From JBGTKH01 sp041744735 (GTDB lineage: Bacteria > Planctomycetota > Planctomycetia > Pirellulales > Pirellulaceae): 8,947 nt of DNA. Positions 1 through 7,146 of this stretch are shown here, in pieces (within the stretch, counting starts at the first letter, position 1; the number at the start of each line of letters is the position of its first letter). The position numbers and the translations under genes were made by a program. Where the stretch lies: the NCBI GenBank assembly GCA_041744735.1, contig JBGTKH010000115.1, positions 1-8,947 on the forward strand. Reading direction: 5' to 3'. The notes beneath the pieces were generated by a model, which did not search any database, had not been told where the DNA came from, and worked only from the letters and a program-made list of their open reading frames with translations.

Positions 1-1785
1 CGCAGGGACACTCGGGCCGGCGAACGTTGGGGCCGCAAAGGCCGGCGCCGAGTGCGGATTCAAGACACTTGCCGGCACTTGCTTTGCAATCTCCTCAACG
101 CGCTTGTCGGCTCGCACGCGCAGCAGCCCGGTCGCCGCGACGGCGGCTCGTTGGTACCACGAGTGGGCACGCAACAGCAACGACTCCTTCTCCTTGCCGG
201 TGGCGGATTCTGCCGCCGACCACCAACCATCAGCGACGGCGGCCTGTTTGTCTGCGTCGTGCGGTTGGCTGAGATCCAAGGCAGCGGTGGTCTGCAGCCT
301 CGCATCGTCCGACTTGGCCAGATACGGCAAGCCCTTGTCCCATTCACGCTGCGTGAGACACAAATACTTTCCGTACGCTGCATTCGCCTTGGGATTGTCC
401 GGGTCCGTCTTCAGTCGCTGGGCCGCCAATTGGGCAAAGTCCCATTGCTTCTTCGCGTTTTCGAGTTCGATCTCGCGCAGGCGGGCATCATTGCGCAGCT
501 TGGTATCGCCGGATCGCTGCGCGTGGGCATTTGCCACAGTGATGATTGTTTGAGCGATGTCGTAACGGTTGGCCTTCTGGGCGCCGGCGGCCAATTCCAG
601 TGAGGTTTCGGCCAATTGCTTGCGGTCCTGCGGCGTGACGGCAAATCGCGCCATGCCCTTCAGCGTCTCGCTGCGCAGCGTCCAGACGTCGGAGTCGAAG
701 CGGGATTCAATCTCATCAATCGTCGACAGTGCCTGGACCAGTTGTCCGGTATCGACCGCCAACTTATGAGCTTCTTCGAACAGCACGAACTGTCCGGTGG
801 CATCGCCCTGGCTGTCTCGGGCCAATCCCCGCAGCTTGTTGGCCAGCGCGATTCTCGCTTGAGGCGTCTGTGCATTCTCAAAGTCGTCTTTCAACAGGCG
901 ATGGGCTTCCTCGCGCGCCGACTTCAGCGCGGCAGCGTCCGGCGCTGGCAGACGCTGCGTTGGGGCTGCGATTGACTGGCCAAGAAAGTCAGTGCGAACC
1001 GGTTGTGAATCCGCTGCACCGAGCAAGCCGTCCAATGACCGCGGCGCTGTCTGTGGTTCGCCGGATTCTGGATTCGGCGCGGGAGCGACGACCGACTGCG
1101 AGACGGTCGGTTGCGTGACATTCGGTTGTGCGACAGACGGCTGCTCGGCCACCGCCGAGTTAGGCGCGATGCTGTCTGTCGCCGACGATGGCGTGACCGG
1201 CGCACTTGCCGGCGCTTCAAACGCCGATTGGCCTTCGCTTGCCGCTGACGAATTGATTGACTCAGCGACAGCCGGCGAAGTGGTGACGACGGATGTGTCG
1301 TTGGAGGTTACTGGAATGACGGTGGGTGCCGCCGATGTCACGGGCGGCGTGAGCGGAACGCCGGTCGCGGCGTCATTGGATGTGGCCGCCGGCACTTGCG
1401 GTTGATCGGTCTGAGCCACGCTCTGCCCGCGTTTTCCTAACACCGATGTCAGGACAACAACAGCCAGTATCAGCAAAACCGCACCGCCAGCCGCGGCAGC
1501 GATTGCCATGGGCTGCTGCCAAATTGGCGTGGCCGTCGGTTCGTCGCATGATTCGGCCGCAGGCTGTGGACTCGCGGGTACAGCCTTCGGACCCACCGGC
1601 ACGCAGGGGATGGCTTGAGCCGGGGCACCGGTTGGCTGCGAAGGCAAAGGACTCGACACGGGAATGGGCATTGCGGGGCGCAAGGGCTGAGCTACCGGCA
1701 GCGGGCGAATCCCCGACTGGGATGACTGCTTGTTCTCGCTGGCTTGCAAATGATTTTCGTTTCGGGCGTTGAAATCGTCCGGCAT
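1..1785 (-). CDS. Single-pass membrane protein with helical-repeat exterior, planctomycete type, 3' end outside window
   Basis: The frame is open from ATG at 1785 to the left edge: 595 codons with no stop, so the C-terminus is missing. GGAG (1795-1798) lies 9 nt before the ATG. Residues 1-90 are hydrophilic and rich in Pro, Ser and Gln. About 92-116 form one hydrophobic membrane segment (IAAAAGGAVLLILAVVVL), followed by KRG. About 120-280 are low-complexity Ser/Thr/Pro/Ala/Val, with a short VxQP-like repeat near 216-232. About 283-570 are Ala/Leu-rich and helical, with a 'YLCLTQREWDKGLPYLAKSDD' type stretch near 474-494, 'DGWWSAA' at 519-525 and 'RAHSWYQRA' at 539-547. From memory this region recurs in many planctomycete proteins, usually before a C-terminal domain that is not visible here. 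N-terminus in and helical part outside the cytoplasm is inferred. The function is unknown. Confidence 0.85.
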   Translation of the reverse strand, partial: MPDDFNARNENHLQASENKQSSQSGIRPLPVAQPLRPAMPIPVSSPLPSQPTGAPAQAIPCVPVGPKAVPASPQPAAESCDEPTATPIWQQPMAIAAAAGGAVLLILAVVVLTSVLGKRGQSVAQTDQPQVPAATSNDAATGVPLTPPVTSAAPTVIPVTSNDTSVVTTSPAVAESINSSAASEGQSAFEAPASAPVTPSSATDSIAPNSAVAEQPSVAQPNVTQPTVSQSVVAPAPNPESGEPQTAPRSLDGLLGAADSQPVRTDFLGQSIAAPTQRLPAPDAAALKSAREEAHRLLKDDFENAQTPQARIALANKLRGLARDSQGDATGQFVLFEEAHKLAVDTGQLVQALSTIDEIESRFDSDVWTLRSETLKGMARFAVTPQDRKQLAETSLELAAGAQKANRYDIAQTIITVANAHAQRSGDTKLRNDARLREIELENAKKQWDFAQLAAQRLKTDPDNPKANAAYGKYLCLTQREWDKGLPYLAKSDDARLQTTAALDLSQPHDADKQAAVADGWWSAAESATGKEKESLLLRAHSWYQRAAVAATGLLRVRADKRVEEIAKQVPASVLNPHSAPAFAAPTFAGPSVPA

Positions 1786-1984
1786 AGATCGGTACTCCGG
1801 GTTCGCCAGTGCGACTGCAACGACATTTTACAGCATGGCATCGCGATGGAACGGAGACTGCCCGGTCAAGGATGAGGTGGGTCTAGTTGATTAAAGGCGG
1901 GCAGCCGATCCATGTCGATGATCCGTGATGATGGTCCTCAAACGCCGGCCAGGATGCAGCGGCAGGGAAAGCACGTTCACCGAG
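1786..1984 (-). other. Leader between promoter and the membrane protein gene
   Basis: This is about 200 nt of untranslated sequence if transcription starts near 1985. It holds a 10-bp palindrome, CATCGCGATG, at 1839-1848, some 55 nt before the start codon. It also holds a 15-codon ATG frame (1913 down to 1866) without a convincing ribosome binding site. I see no recognisable riboswitch or terminator. Confidence 0.3.
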
Positions 1985-1991
1985 TGGGTTT

Positions 1992-2020
1992 AGATTACCT
2001 GTAGATGGGTGTATTGTCAA
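1992..2020 (-). promoter_or_regulatory. Sigma70-like promoter
   Basis: On the minus strand there is a perfect -35 TTGACA (2020 to 2015), a 17-nt spacer and a -10 TAATCT (1997 to 1992, 5 of 6 to TATAAT). It starts 19 bp past the stop codon of the zinc-ribbon gene and points at the large membrane protein gene, which would give a leader of about 200 nt. It is the best promoter match I found in the window. Its activity is inferred from consensus only. Confidence 0.6.
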
Positions 2021-2039
2021 CCAGCAAGCCAAGCCAAAA

Positions 2040-2636
2040 TTATCCGAACAAACACCTGTACCCTAGACATTCCAGAGGCAAGACAACAGCTTCACTCTGC
2101 TGATTCAATTCCGTATTATCGATCGTTGCCCCTGCCGTCGTTTCACGAGTTGAAACAACAGCATCAACATTGGGCGGCCTAACGATTGGGCTCGTCGGAT
2201 CCAGCCCCGTCGATGGTGTGAAAAGTCCCAGCAGCCCGCAACATACGACTGGAGAAGCGAGGAGTATCGTCAAACAGCCAATTAGCCCCAAGCACCCCGG
2301 TTGATTTGATCGCTTAACTTCTATTTCGGTAAATCTGACTCCGCAATTCGGACACTTTGGCGAGTATTGCTTTCCGCTGCGCGGGCGCCACGTATGGCCG
2401 CAATGTCCACACGTTTGTTGTGAACTACTGCCAGTCGGCAAAACGTTTTTTGTTTGCCGTTTTCCACGTGAGGCGAATAGCAAGCCGAGACCGAAGGTTC
2501 CGAGAAGTCGCCCGATCTTCCGCTGTCGCCCACCCTTGGTCAAAGGGATGCCGATCTTGCGGGATATCTTGTTCTTAAGTCCGGACAATCCGGACGCCCG
2601 CTTCCACGACCACGATAGACCAAATTTCCTGGCCAT
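2040..2636 (-). CDS. Zinc-ribbon membrane protein of unknown function
   Basis: 198 residues, ATG at 2636, TAA at 2040-2042. The N-terminus (1-45) is strongly basic, with Lys/Arg-Gly clusters (SRKIGIPLTKGGRQRKIGR at 25-43). Residues 76-98 form a four-cysteine zinc ribbon, C76-x2-C79 and C95-x2-C98. About 113-138 form a hydrophobic, cysteine-containing membrane segment (CLGLIGCLTILLASPVVCCGLLGLF). The last 60 residues are polar. I do not recognise the family. The basic head and ribbon suggest nucleic-acid or protein binding at the membrane, but this is inference. The region looks more AT-rich than the BMC genes and follows a TA-like gene pair, so it may be accessory DNA. The ribosome binding site is weak (GAG upstream). 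An in-frame TAG near 2709 bounds the frame, and no other ATG, GTG or TTG start was seen between them. Confidence 0.7.
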   Translation of the reverse strand: MARKFGLSWSWKRASGLSGLKNKISRKIGIPLTKGGRQRKIGRLLGTFGLGLLFASRGKRQTKNVLPTGSSSQQTCGHCGHTWRPRSGKQYSPKCPNCGVRFTEIEVKRSNQPGCLGLIGCLTILLASPVVCCGLLGLFTPSTGLDPTSPIVRPPNVDAVVSTRETTAGATIDNTELNQQSEAVVLPLECLGYRCLFG

Positions 2637-2838
2637 CGTCTTATCTCGGTATCGTCCAATCTTGGTGCGTCGCTGTCTCGCTCGTCTCGATGAATTTGTA
2701 CGCGGCTACTGCAGGCCCATACGACTTCCAGTTGCCAGCGCTGATGGCACTCCACCATTAAGCGCCCCTGAGCGCATATAAGCAATAGGTCCATCAATAT
2801 CGAACGTTGGATATCGCGAAAAGATGAAATGGTCACGG
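2637..2838. other. Gene-free gap
   Basis: These are 202 bases between the DUF2442 gene and the zinc-ribbon gene. The short frames here overlap the zinc-ribbon gene and translate to unconvincing Arg/Cys-rich peptides. I see no clear terminator or strong promoter. Confidence 0.4.
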
Positions 2839-3159
2839 CTATTTCGTCGTCGACGCATTCCTAGACAGGAGCCACCTCTGAAACGATGCCGAACCCTCAG
2901 TGGACTTCATTCCAAGCAACAGACCTTCCACGCCGATGTCTTCATCTAGGTCTGGCCAATGAAGCCCGTAGCCCGCCCCGCTAATTTGGACATTGGCACG
3001 TTCCGCGGGAGTTCCATGCGCCAGACGCGGATACCAGCCGATTGGGACTGAAATAGTACGGCCATCTTCCAAATCGACTGTCAGCGTATCGTCGGTGATT
3101 GTGACGCTGACGGCCCTAGCCGGCGCCGGCGTCAGGATTGCAGAATGCGTCCCACTCAT
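2839..3159 (-). CDS. DUF2442 family protein
   Basis: 106 residues, ATG at 3159, TAG at 2839-2841. The core matches DUF2442: a beta-rich 'VTITDDTLTVDLEDGRTISV' stretch (about 19-38), then 'PIGWYPRLAHGTPAERANV' (about 39-57) and 'GLHWPDLDEDIGVEGLL' (about 65-81). The last 20 residues are a poorly conserved tail. It overlaps the upstream DUF4160 gene by 44 nt. A GGAG lies 10 nt before the ATG inside that gene, so the two are very likely co-translated. DUF2442 and DUF4160 genes are often adjacent and have been suggested to be a toxin-antitoxin-like pair. The biochemical role is not established as far as I know, and which partner would be toxic cannot be read from the sequence. Confidence 0.85.
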   Translation of the reverse strand: MSGTHSAILTPAPARAVSVTITDDTLTVDLEDGRTISVPIGWYPRLAHGTPAERANVQISGAGYGLHWPDLDEDIGVEGLLLGMKSTEGSASFQRWLLSRNASTTK

Positions 3160-3370
3160 TTCTCAGTATCTCCAAATTCTCTCGGGCCAAACGCTCGATG
3201 TCGCGCAGTTCTTTGCGGCGGAAACCATGATTGTCGGCCAGCGAAACATCGGGGTCGAGCCAGAACTTTGCACTAAAGTCATCACGATCCACGTGCATGT
3301 GACGCGGTTCACTGCAATCATACGAAAAGAAGTAAAAACGGTACGGGCCGATTCGTAGTGCCGTTGGCAT
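3116..3370 (-). CDS. DUF4160 family protein
   Basis: 84 residues, ATG at 3370. It matches DUF4160 over nearly its full length: 'YRFYFFSYDCSEPRHMHV' (about 10-27) with the characteristic E-P-x-H-x-H-V, then 'AKFWLDPDVSLADNHGF' (about 34-50), and a C-terminal helix ending in 'NEWDAFCNPD'. The C-terminus continues past the start of the DUF2442 gene. The gene begins 23 nt after the miaB stop, without a strong ribosome binding site, so it may be read from miaB transcripts. Pairing with DUF2442 is a recurrent arrangement. The conserved histidines could bind metal or act in catalysis, but no activity is established that I can cite. Confidence 0.85.
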   Translation of the reverse strand: MPTALRIGPYRFYFFSYDCSEPRHMHVDRDDFSAKFWLDPDVSLADNHGFRRKELRDIERLARENLEILRNEWDAFCNPDAGAG

Positions 3371-3393
3371 TGGATCAGATCAATCGCATTAAT

Positions 3394-4824
3394 TCATACG
3401 CTACTGACCTGAAGCTCATATACTTCCGGCCCAACGTGATCGGTGACGACCGCGCCGAATAGTGTGAATGAGGTACAGTCGTAGATGGCGATGGGCAGGA
3501 CTTGGCCGATTTGGCGGCGGGTGCCTTCGAAGACGACGATGTGGTCGCAGTGCGTGCGGCCGGTGAGCTGCAACACGGGGCCCTCGTGCTCTTGCTTGGC
3601 GGCCAGTTTGCTTGGGCCTTCCACCAAGACCTCGACGGTGCGGCCGAGAAACATCTGGTGGTCTTCTTCGCTGATCGCATTCTGGATGGCCAGCAGTTCG
3701 TTGTTGCGGTGCTGTTTGACTTCTTCCGGCACGTCGTCGGCAAGCAACTCGGCCCCCTTCGTGCCCGGCCGCTCGCTGTACTTGAAGATGAAACTGTTCT
3801 TGAAGCGGCAGTCGTTCACCAATTCGACCGTCTGCTGATAATCTTCGTCCGTCTCGCCGCAGAAGCCGACGATGAAGTCGCTGGAGACGGCTGCGTCGGG
3901 AATTGTCTCGCGGATGCGGTGCATCATGTCGCGATAGTCTTCAACCGTGTAGCCGCGCTTCATTCGCTCCAGCACACGGTTCGATCCGCTCTGAGCGGGC
4001 ACGTGCAGATACGGCGACACCTTCGGCAGATCGCGCACCGCGGCCAGCAACTGGTCCGTCATGTCCTTCGGGTAATTAGTTACAAACTTCAGCCGCCGGA
4101 TGCCGTCGATGTCGTGCAGCATGGCCAGCAGATCGGCCAGCCGCGTCGTCTTGCCCTTCGCCATGTATTTGTAGCTGTTGACCGTTTGGCCGATCAGCGT
4201 GATCTCGACACAGCCTTGATCGGCCAGCACGCGGGCTTCCGACAAAATCTGCTCGGGCGGCCGGCCTTGTTCGGGGCCGCGGGTCATGGGAACGATGCAG
4301 TACGTGCAGAATTTGTCGCAGCCGATTTGAATCCGCAGGTAAGCTTGAAACGGCGTGGGTCGCATTTCGGGATCGCGCAGCGGGTCGAACGTTTCGTGGC
4401 TGCGTTTGATTTGGTCCAACGTCCCGTCGCGCCGGCCGAGGCTGACCGCCACTTGCCGGCCGCCGCCTGACTCGGCATTGCGAATCAGTTCTGGCACCTG
4501 ATGCAGTTGCCCCGGTCCGACAATCAGATCGACGTACGGCGCCCGTCTGAAAATCAACTGCTGGTCCTTCTGCGCCATGCAACCCAGCACGCCGATAATT
4601 TTTTCGGGATGTGCCTGCTTGAGCCGCCGCAGCCGGCCGAGCGCACTGTAAACCTTCTCTTCGGCATGCTCGCGGACGCTGCACGTGTTGAAAAGCAGCG
4701 TGTCGGCCTGCCGCAAGTCCTTCGTCAGCTCATAGCCCTGCCGGCGCAGACTGGCCACGACCATCTCGCTATCGAGCATGTTCATCTGGCAGCCGACGGT
4801 TTCGATGTACAGGCGTTTGGTCAT
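3394..4824 (-). CDS. miaB: tRNA-2-methylthio-N6-dimethylallyladenosine synthase
   Basis: This is a radical-SAM methylthiotransferase that converts i6A37 to ms2i6A37 in tRNAs reading UNN codons. 476 residues, a normal family length. The N-terminal UPF0004 domain carries three Fe-S cysteines, C12 (TVGCQMN), C48 (NTCSVRE) and C82 (GCMAQ). The radical-SAM cluster motif is C169-x3-C173-x2-C176 (GCDKFCTYC). Also visible are 'PAQSGSNRVLERMKRGYT' (277-294) and 'SDFIVGFCGETDEDY' (315-329), where family members often have GFPGET. A TRAM-like domain follows at about 390-460 for tRNA binding. The closely related MtaB and RimO families are less likely given 'QMNMLDSE' and the SGSNRVLERM signature. The start overlaps the stop of the upstream small gene as ATGA. 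Cytoplasmic housekeeping enzyme, apparently unrelated to the BMC genes. Confidence 0.95.
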   Translation of the reverse strand: MTKRLYIETVGCQMNMLDSEMVVASLRRQGYELTKDLRQADTLLFNTCSVREHAEEKVYSALGRLRRLKQAHPEKIIGVLGCMAQKDQQLIFRRAPYVDLIVGPGQLHQVPELIRNAESGGGRQVAVSLGRRDGTLDQIKRSHETFDPLRDPEMRPTPFQAYLRIQIGCDKFCTYCIVPMTRGPEQGRPPEQILSEARVLADQGCVEITLIGQTVNSYKYMAKGKTTRLADLLAMLHDIDGIRRLKFVTNYPKDMTDQLLAAVRDLPKVSPYLHVPAQSGSNRVLERMKRGYTVEDYRDMMHRIRETIPDAAVSSDFIVGFCGETDEDYQQTVELVNDCRFKNSFIFKYSERPGTKGAELLADDVPEEVKQHRNNELLAIQNAISEEDHQMFLGRTVEVLVEGPSKLAAKQEHEGPVLQLTGRTHCDHIVVFEGTRRQIGQVLPIAIYDCTSFTLFGAVVTDHVGPEVYELQVSSV

Positions 4825-5027
4825 GCCGCTTTCTTCGCGTTCTTAGCCGCTAGTTGCTTCGCCTTGCGAGCCTCGGCCTTACGTCGCCGCTTCTCACGTT
4901 CGATTTGTTGCCGCATCTGAGCCGTCAATTCGTCGCGCCGCCAGCGCATCAGCCGCACCAGCGCCACCACCGACACATACGCGGCCGCGGCGAGCAAAGC
5001 GATATCCCAAGTATCGAACTGGACCAC
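4821..5027 (-). CDS. Small single-pass membrane protein upstream of miaB
   Basis: 68 residues from a GTG start at 5027. An in-frame TGA lies 3 nt upstream, so no longer start is possible, and GGGGA lies 7 nt before the GTG. Residues about 8-27 form a membrane segment (DIALLAAAAYVSVVALVRLM). The rest is a highly charged Arg/Lys/Glu/Ala helix (about 28-68), probably coiled-coil and cytoplasmic. The stop shares ATGA with the miaB start, which implies translational coupling. I do not recognise a named family. Its size and layout (one membrane helix, basic charged tail) suggest a small membrane-bound adaptor, but that is only a description. Confidence 0.72.
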   Translation of the reverse strand: MVQFDTWDIALLAAAAYVSVVALVRLMRWRRDELTAQMRQQIEREKRRRKAEARKAKQLAAKNAKKAA

Positions 5028-5200
5028 GGTTCATTCCCCATGCCATCCATTGCCGGGCGAGAGCTGCCTATCTTACCACGTATGACCGCATTGCCGCGAG
5101 GGGGATTTTCCCTTATCCGTGTGTCTGAACTCGTGCGCGCATTCGCATCAATTGCTGGCAAACGTTACAGGCGGTCGATGCGGGATCAGAGTTAGCTGGC
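5028..5200. other. Gap between the dehydrogenase and the small membrane protein gene
   Basis: These are 173 bases with no supported gene. A weak -10-like TAAGAT lies on the minus strand near 5070-5080, but no acceptable -35 is spaced from it. No terminator hairpin with a T-run was seen. A transcription boundary between the BMC genes and the miaB group probably falls here, by inference from gene content only. Confidence 0.3.
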
Positions 5201-6151
5201 TCAGGAACGTCGTGCACGGCCGATTCGGCTGAGCACGGTCTCGAGCGTTTGTCGCAGGACTAACGCGCTTTTGCGGAGGCCTTGAATTTCTTTGGGCCAG
5301 AGGTCGATTTGATGCCGGTCCAAGACGCCGGCGCGGCCGACGATGGTGGGAACGGACAAAGCGACGTCGCGGATGTCGTAGCAACCGTTTTGCACGGTCG
5401 AAACGGGCATCAGGCGGCGCTGGTCCAGAGCGATCGAGTGGATCACGTCGCGAATGGCGATGCCGACGGCGAAACCCGCGCCGCCTTTCTTCTTGATCAC
5501 TTCCGCGCCGGAGCCTTTGGTGCGTGTGAACAGGTCATTGGCCAGATTCGGCGACCAGCCGGGGAACTTGTCCAGCGGCAACCCGCCCACCGTGGCGCTG
5601 GACCAGATCGGCACCATGCTGTCGCCGTGCTCGCCCAGGATCAGCGCCCCGAGTTGCGTGGGCGGCAGCTTCAGTTGCTGAGCGATCAACGCCCGGAAAC
5701 GAATCGTGTCCAACTGCGTACCCAGCCCAATCACCTGGCTGTGCGGCAGACTCAGACGATCCGCCGCGACGTACGTGAGGATATCGACGGGATTCGAAAC
5801 GACGTGCACGATCGCGTCGTTCTTGTAACCCGCTTTGTTGATCTCGTCCAGGATCGACATAAAAAGATCGGTGTTGCGGTTGATCAAGTCCAGCCGGCTC
5901 TCGTCCGGCTTGCGGCGCAGCCCGGCGGTGATGCAGATCACGTCGCTGGTCGGAATGTGTTCGTAACCGCCGACTGATATCACCTGGTCCGCACAACTCG
6001 GCGCACCGTGCAACAGGTCGAGCGCCTGCCCACCCGCCAACTCCTGATTCACGTCTATTAGTGCGATCTCACGCACCACGCCGCCGCACTGCAGTGCAAA
6101 CGCCGCGCTCGAACCCACTAATCCACCGCCGCCGATAATGCTGACTTTCAT
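5201..6151 (-). CDS. Lactate/malate dehydrogenase family enzyme, malate-type specificity residue
   Basis: 316 residues, normal for the LDH/MDH family. It is an NAD-dependent 2-hydroxyacid/2-oxoacid oxidoreductase. The Rossmann glycine motif is GGGGLVG (7-13), with D33 at the end of beta-2 favouring NAD over NADP. The substrate loop reads AGLRRKPDESR (76-86). R80 aligns with LDH position 102, where Gln marks lactate and Arg marks malate enzymes. R86, N120, D148, R151 and H175 (GEHGD) are the expected substrate and catalytic residues. AGGA lies 8 nt before the ATG. It lies downstream of the BMC aldolase and shell genes. PV-type BMC loci are known to carry such a dehydrogenase, thought to recycle NAD(H). 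No clear encapsulation peptide was seen. Physiological substrate is unproven. Confidence 0.92.
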   Translation of the reverse strand: MKVSIIGGGGLVGSSAAFALQCGGVVREIALIDVNQELAGGQALDLLHGAPSCADQVISVGGYEHIPTSDVICITAGLRRKPDESRLDLINRNTDLFMSILDEINKAGYKNDAIVHVVSNPVDILTYVAADRLSLPHSQVIGLGTQLDTIRFRALIAQQLKLPPTQLGALILGEHGDSMVPIWSSATVGGLPLDKFPGWSPNLANDLFTRTKGSGAEVIKKKGGAGFAVGIAIRDVIHSIALDQRRLMPVSTVQNGCYDIRDVALSVPTIVGRAGVLDRHQIDLWPKEIQGLRKSALVLRQTLETVLSRIGRARRS

Positions 6152-6165
6152 TTGATTTGTCCTTT

Positions 6166-6249
6166 GTCAGTGGTCAGTGGTCCGTTGTCAGTTTTCCGTA
6201 GTGAGATCATTCGCCCTCAACCACTGACTACGGACAACTGACTACTGAC
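6166..6249. repeat. Inverted heptamer repeat, GTCMGTN units
   Basis: Two 26-nt arms (6166-6191 and 6224-6249) are inverted copies built from GTCAGTN/GTCCGTN heptamers in the unit order CAG-CAG-CCG-CAG. They match at 23 of 26 positions, and the three mismatches fall exactly at the seventh base of each unit. The spacer is 32 nt. The element fills the space from just after the aldolase stop to the dehydrogenase ribosome binding site. In the mRNA it can form a long imperfect hairpin. Similar heptanucleotide repeats with a drifting position are known in cyanobacteria. Whether it terminates, stabilises or does nothing is unknown; there is no T-run after it. Confidence 0.85.
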
Positions 6250-6253
6250 CCCG

Positions 6254-7126
6254 CTACTTCTTTCCCAACTCTGCCATCACACGTTCGGTAATCGCTTGAA
6301 TCAAAGCTTCCTGTCCTGATGCTGCGCCGTTGCCGCTTGTCGGCGCCGGGTTCGCAGCTCGCGGCCCCATCGGCGGTGGTGGATTGAATGCCTTTTGCTC
6401 GACGCCCGAATCTTTCCAACTGTCGCGGAAGATGTCGTTCGCGCAGATGTCGCAGTCTTTGTACTGCTCGGTGTTACGCGGGTCTGGGAAGCCCCATTTC
6501 TGTTTCAGCTCCAGCAACTCGCGCTCTTTGTCTTCCGTGAAATAATTGACGCGGCCCAGGCTCTTGGACAGGATCAAGATGCGGCAGTAGGCGTCGAGGA
6601 TTTCAGTCCACCAATAGGCCCGCTCGACGTTCTCGCCGTAACTGACCGTGCCGTGATTCGCCAGGATGATCACGTTCGTGCGATCGACGAACGGCCGAAT
6701 CGTGTTCGCGAAATCCTGACCGCCGGGCGTTTCGTATTTGGTGATCGGCACGTCGCCCAGAAACACCTCGACCTCCGGCAGCACGCATTGCGGGATCGGC
6801 TCGCGAGCCACCGCGAACGCGCAGGCATGCGGCGGATGGCAGTGCACGACGCTCTTCACATCCGCCCGCTGCCGGTAGATTTCCAGGTGCAGCAACGCCT
6901 CGCTCGACCGTTTCTTGCGGCCGGACAACTGCTTGCCAGTCATGTCGACGGTCGAGATGTCGTCGGGCTTCAGAAACCCTTTGCAATGCATCGTCGGCGT
7001 GCAGAGGACTTCGTTCTCGCCGACGCGCACGGTAATGTTCCCGTCGTTGGCGGCCGCAAAACCTTTGGCGTAAATCCGCCGGCCGATTTCGCACATGTCT
7101 TGTTTGATCTTATGAACGTTGGTCAT
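6254..7126 (-). CDS. Class II sugar-phosphate aldolase (fuculose/rhamnulose-1-phosphate type), BMC cargo
   Basis: It is a zinc-dependent aldolase of the class II aldolase/adducin family, predicted to release DHAP and L-lactaldehyde from L-fuculose- or L-rhamnulose-1-phosphate inside the compartment. 290 residues, against about 215 for stand-alone FucA. The catalytic Glu is E76 (SSEALLH). Zinc ligands are H95 and H97 (HCHPPHA) and H158 (ANHGT). Phosphate-site 'NDGNITVR' lies at 27-34. Residues about 247-270 are a Pro/Gly/Ala linker. The last 20 (GQEALIQAITERVMAELGKK) form an amphipathic helix typical of BMC encapsulation peptides. It follows a BMC-P gene by 20 nt, with a weak ribosome binding site. 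Exact substrate stereochemistry cannot be read from sequence. The identification as PV-type BMC aldolase rests on the tail and neighbours. Confidence 0.92.
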   Translation of the reverse strand: MTNVHKIKQDMCEIGRRIYAKGFAAANDGNITVRVGENEVLCTPTMHCKGFLKPDDISTVDMTGKQLSGRKKRSSEALLHLEIYRQRADVKSVVHCHPPHACAFAVAREPIPQCVLPEVEVFLGDVPITKYETPGGQDFANTIRPFVDRTNVIILANHGTVSYGENVERAYWWTEILDAYCRILILSKSLGRVNYFTEDKERELLELKQKWGFPDPRNTEQYKDCDICANDIFRDSWKDSGVEQKAFNPPPPMGPRAANPAPTSGNGAASGQEALIQAITERVMAELGKK

Positions 7127-7146
7127 GACTGCTTGTTGGTTAGAGG

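Noticed and set aside
1866..1913. 15-codon leader frame on the minus strand
   Set aside because: No adequate ribosome binding site, and no attenuation-like residue run or hairpin was seen next to it.
2540..2836. Minus-strand frame of 98 codons in the gap before the zinc-ribbon gene
   Set aside because: It overlaps the zinc-ribbon gene in another frame, has an odd composition and resembles no family.
3502..4470. Long plus-strand frame (322 codons) opposite miaB
   Set aside because: It lies entirely antisense to a clear miaB and its translation shows no family pattern; a by-product of GC-rich codon use.
5070..5110. Promoter for the small membrane protein and miaB
   Set aside because: A TAAGAT -10-like site exists, but no credible -35 lies 16-18 nt away.
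5282..5977. Plus-strand frame (231 codons) opposite the LDH/MDH-family gene
   Set aside because: It is the antisense shadow of a well-supported enzyme.
6166..6249. Intrinsic terminator after the aldolase
   Set aside because: A long stem is possible, but no T-run follows on the minus strand and the next gene continues the pathway.
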